From Erysipelotrichaceae bacterium (GTDB lineage Bacteria > Bacillota_I > Bacilli_A > Erysipelotrichales > Erysipelotrichaceae): 37,335 nucleotides of DNA. Location: contig JAUMYM010000014.1 of NCBI GenBank assembly GCA_030528645.1, positions 1 to 37,335 of the forward strand, given 5' to 3'. Numbering within the stretch: position 1 is the first letter of the stretch; each line of letters begins with the position of its first letter. Under the pieces are notes generated by a model, which was not told where the DNA came from, made no database searches, and worked only from the letters and a program-made list of their open reading frames with translations. The translations under genes were made by a program, and so were the position numbers. Of the stretch, positions 17,521 through 25,464 are shown piece by piece.

Positions 17521-18863
17521 TGAAACGCTTTCGTATTTGGTTAAGAGAATTATCACTAGCTCAACAATTGTTTGCGATTGTCTTTTTTGTCGTGACGATT
17601 TTTACGGTCTTTTTATTTGTTTTCCTATCAAATAATGTCGATGTTTTTGTAAACAATCAAATGTATAGTGTGATACAACGTTCTCAAGATAATTTATTAC
17701 AATATTATGTTACACCGGATAATGTCAGAGACATTAATAAAATTGATGATGTAGGGGTGTATCATATCTTGTATGAAAAAAACAGCCGTCTTTTTAAAGT
17801 AAACGATACTTCCATTTTAAATGACGAGTTAATAAAACAGATAGAAGAAGTCATTGGTAATATGAATACAGTTCGTCATCACGGTTCGCTTTATATTGAA
17901 AAAGAAAAGACGTTATTTATTTTTCGTAAGTTTGATATTGATAAATATCTAGTGTCAGGTTTAAATAATAACTTTCGTAAAGAGTTTCGTTTGGCTCTTT
18001 TAAGTAGTATTATCAATTTAAATGTTTGGGTTATTATTATTCTGTTTTCAAGTATTATGATATGGTTACTCTTTTTAATTCATCCTTTAAATTTAATTCG
18101 TGCTTATATTGAAAAGATTAAGGATGGACAGGAAGCAACGCTTAAAATTGATCGTAATGATGAAATAGGAGAAGTTGCTAAGGCGTTGGTCATCATGCAG
18201 GATGAATTAAAGCGTCAAGAAGAAGTGAAAGAAGAAATGATTCATAATATTTCACATGATTTAAAGACACCAATCGCAACCATTAAGTCTTATGGTGAAA
18301 GTATTAAAGATGGTATCTATCCTTATGGTGATTTACAAGCCAGTGTCGATGTTATTATTGAACATGCCAATCGTCTTGAAAAGAAAGTATATAGCTTATT
18401 GATGTTAAATCGTATGGAGTATTTAATCGAGAATACAGGACAACAAACAACAGTCAATATGAAAGAAGTGATTGAAAAAGTCGTAGTGGCAATTAAAATG
18501 ATCAAGCCGAAGATTAATATTACGATGGATTTAAAAGAGATTTATTTTTATGGAGATGAAGAACCTTGGCGCATTGTTGTTGAAAACTTATTGGATAATG
18601 CTTTGCGTTATTCAAAAAGTATCATTCATATTACATTAAATGAAGAAGAATTAAGTATCTATAATGATGGAAGTACGTTAAGCCAACAAATGCAAAAATC
18701 GCTCTTTAAACCGTATGAAAAAGGGGTTGGTGGACAATTTGGATTAGGGTTATCCATTGTTCGAAAAGTATGTATGAATTATCATTATCAAGTCATTGGT
18801 GAAAATGTAAATGACGGAGTTGTATTTCGAATCTACGAAACTACAACAAGAAGAAAAGCGTAA
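17520..18863 (+). CDS. Membrane sensor histidine kinase
   Basis: This 447-residue kinase has two membrane helices (about 14-37 and 160-187) flanking an extracellular sensor of about 120 residues. HAMP follows (about 188-235), then HisKA with His246 in NISHDLKTP, the N box with Asn356/Asn360 (ENLLDNA) and the G2 box GGQFGLGLS (404-412). All catalytic residues are present. It overlaps the response-regulator stop by one base. The sensor shows only a loose likeness to CssS-type sensors (NNQMYS near its start), so the signal is unknown. Confidence 0.9.
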   Translation: MKRFRIWLRELSLAQQLFAIVFFVVTIFTVFLFVFLSNNVDVFVNNQMYSVIQRSQDNLLQYYVTPDNVRDINKIDDVGVYHILYEKNSRLFKVNDTSILNDELIKQIEEVIGNMNTVRHHGSLYIEKEKTLFIFRKFDIDKYLVSGLNNNFRKEFRLALLSSIINLNVWVIIILFSSIMIWLLFLIHPLNLIRAYIEKIKDGQEATLKIDRNDEIGEVAKALVIMQDELKRQEEVKEEMIHNISHDLKTPIATIKSYGESIKDGIYPYGDLQASVDVIIEHANRLEKKVYSLLMLNRMEYLIENTGQQTTVNMKEVIEKVVVAIKMIKPKINITMDLKEIYFYGDEEPWRIVVENLLDNALRYSKSIIHITLNEEELSIYNDGSTLSQQMQKSLFKPYEKGVGGQFGLGLSIVRKVCMNYHYQVIGENVNDGVVFRIYETTTRRKA

Positions 18864-18872
18864 CGATGATAT

Positions 18873-18909
18873 AGGAAAAGACAATAATTTGTTTTTTCCT
18901 TTTATTTTT
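18873..18909 (+). terminator. Terminator after the two-component operon
   Basis: A 12-bp stem of AGGAAAAGACAA and TTGTTTTTTCCT, with one G-T pair and a TAAT loop, is followed by TTTATTTTT. Confidence 0.88.
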
Positions 18910-18938
18910 ATGAAATAAACTGGGCAAAAACAAATAGG

Positions 18939-19085
18939 ATTGATATATTAAAGAAAATAAACAAACATAAACATCGACTTTATATAGATACAACACAAAC
19001 TTCTATGTGGGTTGTGATGATGATTATGTCTTTGGTTGGTTTATTTGGCTTCAATTTATTAAGTAAGAAACAAGAAACTAAATAA
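18939..19085 (+). pseudogene. Possible remnant of a surface protein C-terminus (sorting-signal-like), or a small membrane ORF
   Basis: One frame is open from 18888 to the stop at 19083-19085 but has no ATG until 19005. Its translation ends in DTTQTSMW, a hydrophobic stretch VVMMIMSLVGLFGF, then NLLSKKQETK. That is the shape of an LPXTG sorting signal (polar TGDTTxTS-like, helix, basic tail), but the LPXTG itself is not intact (RLYIDTTQTS). No ribosome site fits the ATG. The piece sits between two terminators. It may be a decayed surface-protein end or an unannotated 26-49 residue membrane peptide using a non-standard start. Confidence 0.35.
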
Positions 19086-19087
19086 TG

Positions 19088-19115
19088 AAAGGAAGAAGAG
19101 TTCTTCTTCCTTTTT
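19088..19115 (+). terminator. Strong hairpin terminator downstream of the 18.9-19.1 kb fragment
   Basis: AAAGGAAGAAGA and TCTTCTTCCTTT form a perfect 12-bp stem around GT (effective loop about 4 bases), followed by TT. It sits three bases after the fragment's stop codon, suggesting the fragment was once, or still is, transcribed. Confidence 0.8.
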
Positions 19116-19148
19116 GTGTTACACTATAGTTAATGAGGGTACATGTTT

Positions 19149-19949
19149 ATGATGATAGATAAGTTAAAAGAAAAAATTATGCAACCCCAACCACTGTTAG
19201 ATGAAGAAATAGAATTTATGTTAGAACATCTAGGTGATGAAAATCCAAGGATAAGAGATGAATTAATTTATGGATTATTTTGTATAAGCTTTGAAACAGA
19301 AATGATTTCAAAAGAACAAATGAAAGGTATTATTAAGCATCTATTTCAACAGAATGTATTATTACAGGACATTGAACACTTGGATATTGATACTACGTTA
19401 ACACGTAGTTATGGGGCTTTATTATGGGCATTAATTCTTTTTTATGACAATGAAAAGACATCGCTTTATTATAAGATTCTTTTAAGAAAAGAAAGAGAAA
19501 AGCTTTTTGAATTAGCGCTATATCATATTGCCAATGAAAAAGATCATACGGGTTATTTAAAACCCTATGGTTGGATTCATACCATTGCCCATGCTTCGGA
19601 GTTACTATTGGCAATGGTAAAACATCAAGACATGCGTAAAGACGTGGTGAATTTGATGTTACGAGGTATCTATAAGATGTTTATAAAACAAAAAGAAATC
19701 TTCCGAGACAAAGAAGAAAAACGCATTGGTCTTGTTATAGTAGAAATGCTTAAAAGAAAACAAGTATCCATGTCTCAACTCATAAATTGGATTGATCAAC
19801 TACAGGAGCATTACGCTACCGATAATCTTATAGAGGTAAAGGATTTTCGTAGTAAAGAGAATGTAGTAAATATGTTAAATTATATGGTATTGTTCATGGA
19901 GGAAGATGCTTTGTTAAAAGAAAGGATTAAAGCATTTAATCGCATTTAA
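19149..19949 (+). CDS. DUF2785 family protein
   Basis: This 266-residue, mostly helical protein resembles DUF2785, whose hallmark is the GWIHTIAHASELL motif, here near residues 139-151. No enzymatic role is established for the family. An alternative ATG at 19143 is only three bases from the GAGGG ribosome site, whereas the ATG at 19149 is at a normal nine bases, so the latter is chosen. It is rich in Lys and Glu with no membrane helix, so it is probably cytoplasmic. It appears to be monocistronic, between two terminators. Confidence 0.75.
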   Translation: MMIDKLKEKIMQPQPLLDEEIEFMLEHLGDENPRIRDELIYGLFCISFETEMISKEQMKGIIKHLFQQNVLLQDIEHLDIDTTLTRSYGALLWALILFYDNEKTSLYYKILLRKEREKLFELALYHIANEKDHTGYLKPYGWIHTIAHASELLLAMVKHQDMRKDVVNLMLRGIYKMFIKQKEIFRDKEEKRIGLVIVEMLKRKQVSMSQLINWIDQLQEHYATDNLIEVKDFRSKENVVNMLNYMVLFMEEDALLKERIKAFNRI

Positions 19950-19950
19950 A

Positions 19951-19978
19951 AAAGGTGTACGAGTACACCTTTGTTTTA
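19951..19978. terminator. Terminator between DUF2785 and the SPFH gene
   Basis: AAAGGTGTAC and GTACACCTTT pair around GA (effective loop about 4), followed by GTTTTATTTT. It is A-rich upstream, so it may act in both directions. Confidence 0.8.
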
Positions 19979-20039
19979 TTTTAATGACTTCACTTAATGC
20001 AGCAGTGGCTATTTTTTAATGACTTCACTTAATGCAGCA
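19979..20039. repeat. Two direct copies of a 26-bp sequence at the 3' end of the SPFH gene
   Basis: The same 26 bases (TTTTAATGACTTCACTTAAT then GCAGCA) occur at 19979-20004 and 20014-20039, a period of 35. The inner copy encodes the C-terminus AALSEVIKK of the SPFH protein. The outer copy lies after the stop codon and, in another frame, would encode nearly the same peptide. This suggests a small tandem duplication of the gene's end. Confidence 0.85.
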
Positions 20040-20899
20040 ACGGTTGCTGAAATATCTTGTAATTGACTTGGAATAATAAGTTTAGTAGAGCTACTTGCTC
20101 CAATCTTTTCAAGAGCTTCATATCCTTTTAATGTAATAAAGGCATTTGTTGGGTTAGATTGATTAATCAACTCAATCCCACGAGCTTGTGCTTGATATAC
20201 ACGTTCTAAGGCAGCAGCTTCCCCTTCAGCCTTAGCAATTGTTGCTTCTTTTTCGGCAATGGCACGAAGAATAGTAGCTTCTTTTGCACCTTCAGCTGTT
20301 AAGATGGCAGCACGTTTTTCCCCTTCAGCTTGTAAAATCTTTTCACGACGTTCACGTTCCGCACGCATTTGTTTTTCCATTGATTCTTGAATATCACGTG
20401 GCGGAATGATGTTTTTAAGCTCTACACGTCCTACTTTTACACCCCAAGGGTCTGTAGCTTCATCTAAGATAGAACGCATTTGCGTGTTAATTAAATCTCT
20501 TGATGTTAATGTTTCATCCAATTCTAAATCCCCAATGATATTACGAAGAGTTGTTGCTGTTAAGTTTTCAATCGCACTAATTGGACGCTCAACACCATAA
20601 GTATATAATTTAGGGTCTGTAATTTGAAAATATACAACCGTATCAATCATCATTGTAACGTTATCTTTTGTAATAACCGGTTGAGGAGCAAAGTCTTTTA
20701 CAACTTCTTTTAATGTTACACGATTTGCAACACGATCAATAAATGGGACAACAATATGCAAACCTGTATGCCATGTTGCATGATAAGCTCCAACACGTTC
20801 CACAACATAAGCGGTAGCTTGAGGTACAATACGTACGCAATAAGCTAATGTAATGGCAATCACTAAAAATACGACACCAAAAATAATAAATTCTATCAT
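20009..20899 (-). CDS. SPFH/stomatin-like membrane protein (QmcA/paraslipin type)
   Basis: This 296-residue protein has an N-terminal membrane helix (1-20) and then an SPFH/band 7 domain (about 22-180) with VPQATAYVVERVGAYH and LRNIIGDLELDETLTSRD. An Ala/Glu/Arg-rich coiled coil (about 175-235) with repeated AEGE and EKEATI segments follows. Such proteins oligomerise into membrane rings or microdomains and often associate with an NfeD partner and membrane proteases. The NfeD-like gene is 10 bases upstream, so they form an operon. The ribosome site is AAGGAGAA. Its 3' end carries a short tandem duplication. Confidence 0.9.
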   Translation of the reverse strand: MIEFIIFGVVFLVIAITLAYCVRIVPQATAYVVERVGAYHATWHTGLHIVVPFIDRVANRVTLKEVVKDFAPQPVITKDNVTMMIDTVVYFQITDPKLYTYGVERPISAIENLTATTLRNIIGDLELDETLTSRDLINTQMRSILDEATDPWGVKVGRVELKNIIPPRDIQESMEKQMRAERERREKILQAEGEKRAAILTAEGAKEATILRAIAEKEATIAKAEGEAAALERVYQAQARGIELINQSNPTNAFITLKGYEALEKIGASSSTKLIIPSQLQDISATVAALSEVIKK

Positions 20900-20909
20900 A
20901 AGTTCTCCT

Positions 20910-21344
20910 TTACTTTTCTATTTTTCTTACGATTAATTTTACACCATCAATGGCTAATACTTCAACCAAATTTCCTTCTTCAATGGTCGTATTATCTACG
21001 GACTTTATATTCCAAATCACACCATTGATTTTCACTTCACCAAGTTCTTGAAATGTAGTCTGTTTTATCACGGTTGTAATAGCCCCAATAACACGATCAG
21101 CATTGGTATGAACAACATTACCACGCAAATAATCCTGTGCTATAGGACGAATAAATAACAGTGAAAGAACCGATAAAACAAAGAAAACTACCACCTGTAT
21201 CAAGAAGGATACATGCAACTGATTTGCCACTAAAGCTCCAATTGCACCAATTGTAAACCAAATACTCACTAAACTGCTTAAGGTAATTATTTCTAAAAAT
21301 AAAGAACCTATTAGCACAATAATCCATAACCAAAAATATTGCAT
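20910..21344 (-). CDS. NfeD-like membrane protein
   Basis: This 144-residue protein has two to three N-terminal helices (about 4-75, with the DRVIGAITTV linker after) and a C-terminal OB-fold-like domain (about 83-144: LGEVKINGVIW...GNLVEVLAIDGVKLIV). This is the short NfeD1b type, which normally pairs with a stomatin-like protein, and that partner is the next gene. The pair is thought to organise membrane domains or support quality control. The upstream gene ends 12 bases before it. Confidence 0.87.
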   Translation of the reverse strand: MQYFWLWIIVLIGSLFLEIITLSSLVSIWFTIGAIGALVANQLHVSFLIQVVVFFVLSVLSLLFIRPIAQDYLRGNVVHTNADRVIGAITTVIKQTTFQELGEVKINGVIWNIKSVDNTTIEEGNLVEVLAIDGVKLIVRKIEK

Positions 21345-21356
21345 ACATTATCCTTT

Positions 21357-21722
21357 CTATAATTGTTTATTTAAATCAACAATTAACATCTTATTCACTT
21401 CATCATAATTTACAGTAAACTTCTCACCATTTAAAGGCTTTTTCAATAATTTGCTAATATCATCGATAACAGCTTTATTTGAAATCCTGAGATACCCTTT
21501 CCCATGAGATATTTTATGAATGTGATTCAAGTTTACAAGTTTTAAATCAATCTCTTCTTTTGTAACTGGTTTAATCGCAACCAATAAGCCTTTACTATCA
21601 ATACCAATCTGGCACCATCGTACTTCATCTAAGTAATAGGCTGCATTATTGTTTAATGTAATGTTACTGGCATACAATGTACAGATTGCAGTATAAGCAC
21701 TACCTTTTGTCCATTCAAACAT
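21357..21722 (-). CDS. Unknown protein, first gene of the NfeD-SPFH operon
   Basis: This 121-residue protein has no recognisable family. Its N-terminal half is mixed alpha/beta with few charges (MFEWTKGSAYTAICTLYASN). The C-terminal half has KGYLRISNKAVIDDISKLL followed by a GEKFTVNYDEVNKMLIVDL strand pair, which may be a small ligand- or DNA-binding fold. There is no membrane helix or signal peptide. The ATG at 21722 is preceded by AAAGGTGG; an overlapping TTG three bases upstream is possible. It shares a promoter with nfeD and the SPFH gene, so a role in that membrane-domain system is a reasonable guess. Confidence 0.65.
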   Translation of the reverse strand: MFEWTKGSAYTAICTLYASNITLNNNAAYYLDEVRWCQIGIDSKGLLVAIKPVTKEEIDLKLVNLNHIHKISHGKGYLRISNKAVIDDISKLLKKPLNGEKFTVNYDEVNKMLIVDLNKQL

Positions 21723-21744
21723 CAAGCCACCACCTTTCTATTCC

Positions 21745-21772
21745 ATTATAGCATAATCTTATTTTTCTTCAA
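21745..21772 (-). promoter_or_regulatory. Promoter of the unknown-nfeD-SPFH operon
   Basis: On the minus strand, TTGAAG (21767-21772) and TATAAT (21745-21750) are 16 bases apart, and TGC before the -10 gives an extended -10. It is a strong candidate. Confidence 0.65.
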
Positions 21773-21799
21773 TATAATATTTTTATTATTAATCTAAAT

Positions 21800-21828
21800 A
21801 TGAACTTTCTTTAAAATTCATATATAAT
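21800..21828 (+). promoter_or_regulatory. Candidate promoter of the hydrolase-Mur ligase operon
   Basis: TATAAT (21823-21828) has a weak -35 match ATGAAC (21800-21805) 17 bases upstream. The ATG of the hydrolase follows 18 bases later with AGGTGA as ribosome site. Confidence 0.45.
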
Positions 21829-21846
21829 AGTAAAGTAGGTGAAACA

Positions 21847-22608
21847 ATGAGTACAATACAGATTAAAGGCTTAAACATTTACTATGAAGTAAAAGGGAAT
21901 AAAAAACAAAGTGTAATTCTATTGCATGGATGGGGACAAAACACGACGATGATGCAAGCCATCCAAGAAGGACTACATCCGTATTTTACGGTGTATAATT
22001 TAGACTTTCCGGGCTTTGGAAAAAGTGATGCATTACAACAAGCATGGTCAACCATAGACTATACCGATTTTTTAGCGAAATTCATTAAAGCCCTTAACAT
22101 TCAAAATCCGATTTTAATTGGACACTCTTTTGGCTGTCGTATTGCCCTGCGCTATGCCAGTCAATATCCTGTTTATAAAATGATTTTAACAGGGGCTGCC
22201 GGATTAAAGCCAAAACGTGGATTCGATTACTACGTAAAAGTTACAACGTACAAACTGTTAAAACAAATATTCAAGTTACCATTTCTTACAAAGTACAAAG
22301 AAAGCATGCAAAGCAAATTTGGAAGCACTGACTATAAAAATGCCAGCCCAATTTTAAGAGAAACCCTAGTTAAGGTTGTAAATGAAGACATAAAACCACT
22401 TTTAAAAGACATCCAAGCGGAAACCTTGTTGGTCTTTGGAAGTCATGATCAGGCAACTCCACTATGGATGGGCAAAGTCATGGAAAAAACGATGCCCAAT
22501 GCGACTCTAATTGTCTTTGAACAAGATGATCATTATGCTTATTTTCATCAAGCACAACGTTTTAATTTAGTGTTAGAAGCGTTTTTAAAGGAGGACATCC
22601 ATGATTAA
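21847..22608 (+). CDS. Alpha/beta hydrolase
   Basis: This 253-residue protein has the full alpha/beta hydrolase set: the oxyanion region LLHGWGQN (25-32), the nucleophile elbow GHSFG with Ser94, acid Asp201 in FGSHDQATP and His229 in QDDHYAYF. There is no signal peptide, so it is cytoplasmic. The substrate is unknown. Its last 8 bases overlap the start of the membrane Mur ligase gene, so the two are co-translated. This suggests a job tied to wall precursors, for example hydrolysis of an ester or amide on a precursor. That link is inferred from position only. Confidence 0.8.
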   Translation: MSTIQIKGLNIYYEVKGNKKQSVILLHGWGQNTTMMQAIQEGLHPYFTVYNLDFPGFGKSDALQQAWSTIDYTDFLAKFIKALNIQNPILIGHSFGCRIALRYASQYPVYKMILTGAAGLKPKRGFDYYVKVTTYKLLKQIFKLPFLTKYKESMQSKFGSTDYKNASPILRETLVKVVNEDIKPLLKDIQAETLLVFGSHDQATPLWMGKVMEKTMPNATLIVFEQDDHYAYFHQAQRFNLVLEAFLKEDIHD

Positions 22609-24166
22609 GTATATTGTATATCCATTGATTCTTAGCTTGTATGTGCTAAATCTTAAAAAAGCGCTGCACATGTTTCAACAAAATCGTTATGAGCTTGATC
22701 GCTACACCAATTGGTTGCTTCAACAACTTAAGGTCAATGTAAAAAATATGTTACTTCTATTGCTTGCCATCTTTTTTCTAATCGCAAGCTATTGGCTACA
22801 ACCTTACAGTATTCTTGTCTTATCAACGATACTGGCAATTCTTAATGTAGTGATGTATCATCAAGAAAAGAAAAAGAACTACATTAAACCACTTCACTAT
22901 ACCAATCGTGTAAAACGCCAATGGGTATTTTTATTGCTTGTATTTCTTGGTATTTCGATATGGATGTATACCCAAAGTGAGCTTGTTCTATATTTCTTTA
23001 GTGCATGTATGTTACTATTACCATGGGTATCTATCTATGCTTTAATTCTGTTAGAACCGATTGAAAACTATGTTAAAGGACGTTTTAAAGCGAAAGCGAA
23101 AAAGAAATTAGAAGCACAATCAGCATTAAAAATAATCGGTATTACCGGATCTTATGGTAAAACAAGTAGTAAGAATATCTTACAAGCAATTTTATCCGAA
23201 CAATACTACTCGTTAATGACTCCGGCTTCTTTTAATACACCGATGGGTATTACAAGAACGATTCATGAATATTTAAAACCGACGCACGAAGTCTTTATCT
23301 GTGAAATGGGTGCCGATCGAGTGGGTGACATTAAAGAATTGATGCAGTTTGTCCAACCTCAATATGGTGTTGTAACCTCAATTGGTCCACAACACTTAAA
23401 TACCTTTAAAACAATGGAAAACATTATTCAAGAAAAGATGCAGATGATTGAATGCTTACCAAAGGATGGAGTAGGGGTTCTTAACTATGACAATGCATAT
23501 ATAAAAAATTATAAAATTAGTAATACCTGTCGCATTCTTACCATTGCCATTGAAGAAAGTGAAGTAGATTATCAAGCCATAAACATACAATATACACCGT
23601 TAGGAACTACCTTTGATGTGAAAAGTAAAGATGGCATAGAAACTTATGAAACAAGACTATTAGGCAAACATAATATTATGAATATCTTAGTTGCCATTGC
23701 ATTAGCCAAAGAGTTTGGTATTGCAAGTCAACAGTTACAACATGCGATTCGTATGTGTCCTTACATCCAACATCGCTTAGAATTAAAGAACATAAATGGC
23801 TATACCTTTATTGACAATGCCTTTAACTCCAATCCAAGTGGAGCCAAGATGTCATTAGAAGTATTAAGTAGAATGCCAAATCGTCGCTTTATTATTACAC
23901 CGGGCTTAATTGACTTAGGTAGTCTTCAAGAAGAAGCGAATTATGAATTTGGCTATGCGATGAAAGATAAGGTCGATGTGGTTATCTTAGTTGGAAAACA
24001 TCAAACAAAACCTATCTATCAAGGCTTACAAGCAAGCAACTTTGATTTACAACAGGTTCATGTTGTGGATAAAGTGGTGGAAGCCTTCCAGTTAGTATAT
24101 CGCTTAGCGGATAAAACCGATACCATCTTACTGGAAAATGATTTACCGGATGCCTTTAATCATTAA
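22601..24166 (+). CDS. MurF-like Mur ligase with an N-terminal membrane domain
   Basis: In this 521-residue protein, residues 1-165 contain four or five membrane helices (about 1-19, 49-65, 68-86, 107-124, 127-150) and a basic linker. Residues 170-521 are a Mur ligase core with ATP loop GITGSYGKTSSK (Lys187), ICEMGADRVGDI, GPQHLNTF and the MurF-like DNAFNSNPSG. MurF adds D-Ala-D-Ala to UDP-MurNAc-tripeptide. The usual N-terminal substrate-binding domain of soluble MurF appears to be missing, with membrane helices in its place, so a lipid-linked substrate is possible. A ddl gene lies close by, which supports MurF-type chemistry. GGAGG precedes the ATG. Whether the cell has another, soluble MurF cannot be known here. 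Confidence 0.78.
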   Translation: MIKYIVYPLILSLYVLNLKKALHMFQQNRYELDRYTNWLLQQLKVNVKNMLLLLLAIFFLIASYWLQPYSILVLSTILAILNVVMYHQEKKKNYIKPLHYTNRVKRQWVFLLLVFLGISIWMYTQSELVLYFFSACMLLLPWVSIYALILLEPIENYVKGRFKAKAKKKLEAQSALKIIGITGSYGKTSSKNILQAILSEQYYSLMTPASFNTPMGITRTIHEYLKPTHEVFICEMGADRVGDIKELMQFVQPQYGVVTSIGPQHLNTFKTMENIIQEKMQMIECLPKDGVGVLNYDNAYIKNYKISNTCRILTIAIEESEVDYQAINIQYTPLGTTFDVKSKDGIETYETRLLGKHNIMNILVAIALAKEFGIASQQLQHAIRMCPYIQHRLELKNINGYTFIDNAFNSNPSGAKMSLEVLSRMPNRRFIITPGLIDLGSLQEEANYEFGYAMKDKVDVVILVGKHQTKPIYQGLQASNFDLQQVHVVDKVVEAFQLVYRLADKTDTILLENDLPDAFNH

Positions 24167-24194
24167 AAAATGTTGAATTGCTTCAACATTTTTT
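24165..24194. terminator. Bidirectional terminator shared by the Mur ligase and AI-2E transporter genes
   Basis: AAAAAATGTTGAA and TTCAACATTTTTT form a 13-bp stem with loop TTGC. It includes the last base pairs of the Mur ligase stop and the TGA of the minus-strand gene. Confidence 0.88.
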
Positions 24195-25370
24195 AATGAC
24201 TTCATTATCAACAATCTGAATTCCTTTTCGTTTTAATCTTGCATGAATATATTCAGAACCAATGGTATAGATACAAGCTGTTAATGGAACTGCAATCAAC
24301 ATCCCAATCACTCCTAACATACTACCAAAGATAAAGATGGAAACCAAAGTCCAAAGAGGAGGCAAGCCAACAGACTTACCTACTACACGTGGATAGATAA
24401 CACTATTTTCAAATTGTTGAACGACTTGATAACCAATGACAAACCAAACCGATTGCAAAGGATTTAAAGAAAGAATTAAGATGGCACCAATTATCATTGC
24501 CAGTGTTGCCCCAAAGACCGGTACCAAAGATAATACTGAGGTAATGGAAGCAATCAAAATGGCAAAAGGCATATTTAAAATAATCATCATTAAGTAAATA
24601 AGACCACCAATAATCATGGCTTCCACTAACTGACCGGATACAAAACTTGTAAAAATATCATTACAGATACGACTGACACGCAATACTTCTGTAAGAGGCT
24701 TATAGGGAATGATGGCAGCCATAACCTTCTTCATTTGCACAATAAGCAATTCTTTTGAACTTAATAAATATAAACTAAACATAAACGCCAAAAACCAAGT
24801 CGCTAAAACACCGGTAAACTGTGAAAAGATATTTACGATAGAAACACCGGCATCTGAAACAATGTTGGTTGTATTTTTTAAGATGTTATTGATGTCTAAA
24901 CCGGATTTACTTAGAAATTGATTGATCGAATTGGTATCAAAATTCAAGTCAATTTCTTCCAATTTAAAGAAAGCTAAAATACTATCAATGTTTTTAAGTA
25001 AGCTATCAATATAATTTCCTAAGTTTACAATTAATACATAAACACTATTAATTAATTGTGGAATAATGATATATCCAAAAAAGATAATAATAGTAAATGT
25101 TAAAATAACAGTAAAGAAAATGGAAATTCCACGCAGTAAATTGGTATTTTTAATATAGTTACCTAAAAAAGCTTCAATCTTTTTTAAAGGGATATTTAAC
25201 ACATAGGCAAAGCCAATCGCAATGGTTAAAGGTGTAAAATAATTTAAATATTTAGCAATAAAATTCCATACCTGTTTATATTGAAATACAAAAAATGTTA
25301 ATAAAATGGCGTATGTAATCAATATAATCCAAGGCTTTAATCTTGATAATTGTTCCTTTAAATCTTTCAT
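24183..25370 (-). CDS. AI-2E family transporter (PerM/YdiK-like)
   Basis: This 395-residue protein has seven to eight membrane helices, an extracytoplasmic segment (about 125-180), and a C-terminal half with SFVSGQLVEAMIIGG, LVPVFGA and PRVVGKSVGLPP, all typical of the AI-2E exporter/PerM family. Members export autoinducer-2 or act as sodium/proton antiporters; the substrate here is unknown. AGAGGACC precedes the ATG. The stop codon lies in the shared terminator stem. It diverges from ddl. Confidence 0.85.
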   Translation of the reverse strand: MKDLKEQLSRLKPWIILITYAILLTFFVFQYKQVWNFIAKYLNYFTPLTIAIGFAYVLNIPLKKIEAFLGNYIKNTNLLRGISIFFTVILTFTIIIFFGYIIIPQLINSVYVLIVNLGNYIDSLLKNIDSILAFFKLEEIDLNFDTNSINQFLSKSGLDINNILKNTTNIVSDAGVSIVNIFSQFTGVLATWFLAFMFSLYLLSSKELLIVQMKKVMAAIIPYKPLTEVLRVSRICNDIFTSFVSGQLVEAMIIGGLIYLMMIILNMPFAILIASITSVLSLVPVFGATLAMIIGAILILSLNPLQSVWFVIGYQVVQQFENSVIYPRVVGKSVGLPPLWTLVSIFIFGSMLGVIGMLIAVPLTACIYTIGSEYIHARLKRKGIQIVDNEVIKKC

Positions 25371-25464
25371 AGTAAGGTCCTCTGGTCATAATGTACAACA
25401 ATTAAAGATAAAATGCAATATTTATAAAAATGTGATAAGCTTATAGAGATTAATGGAGGTTCTT

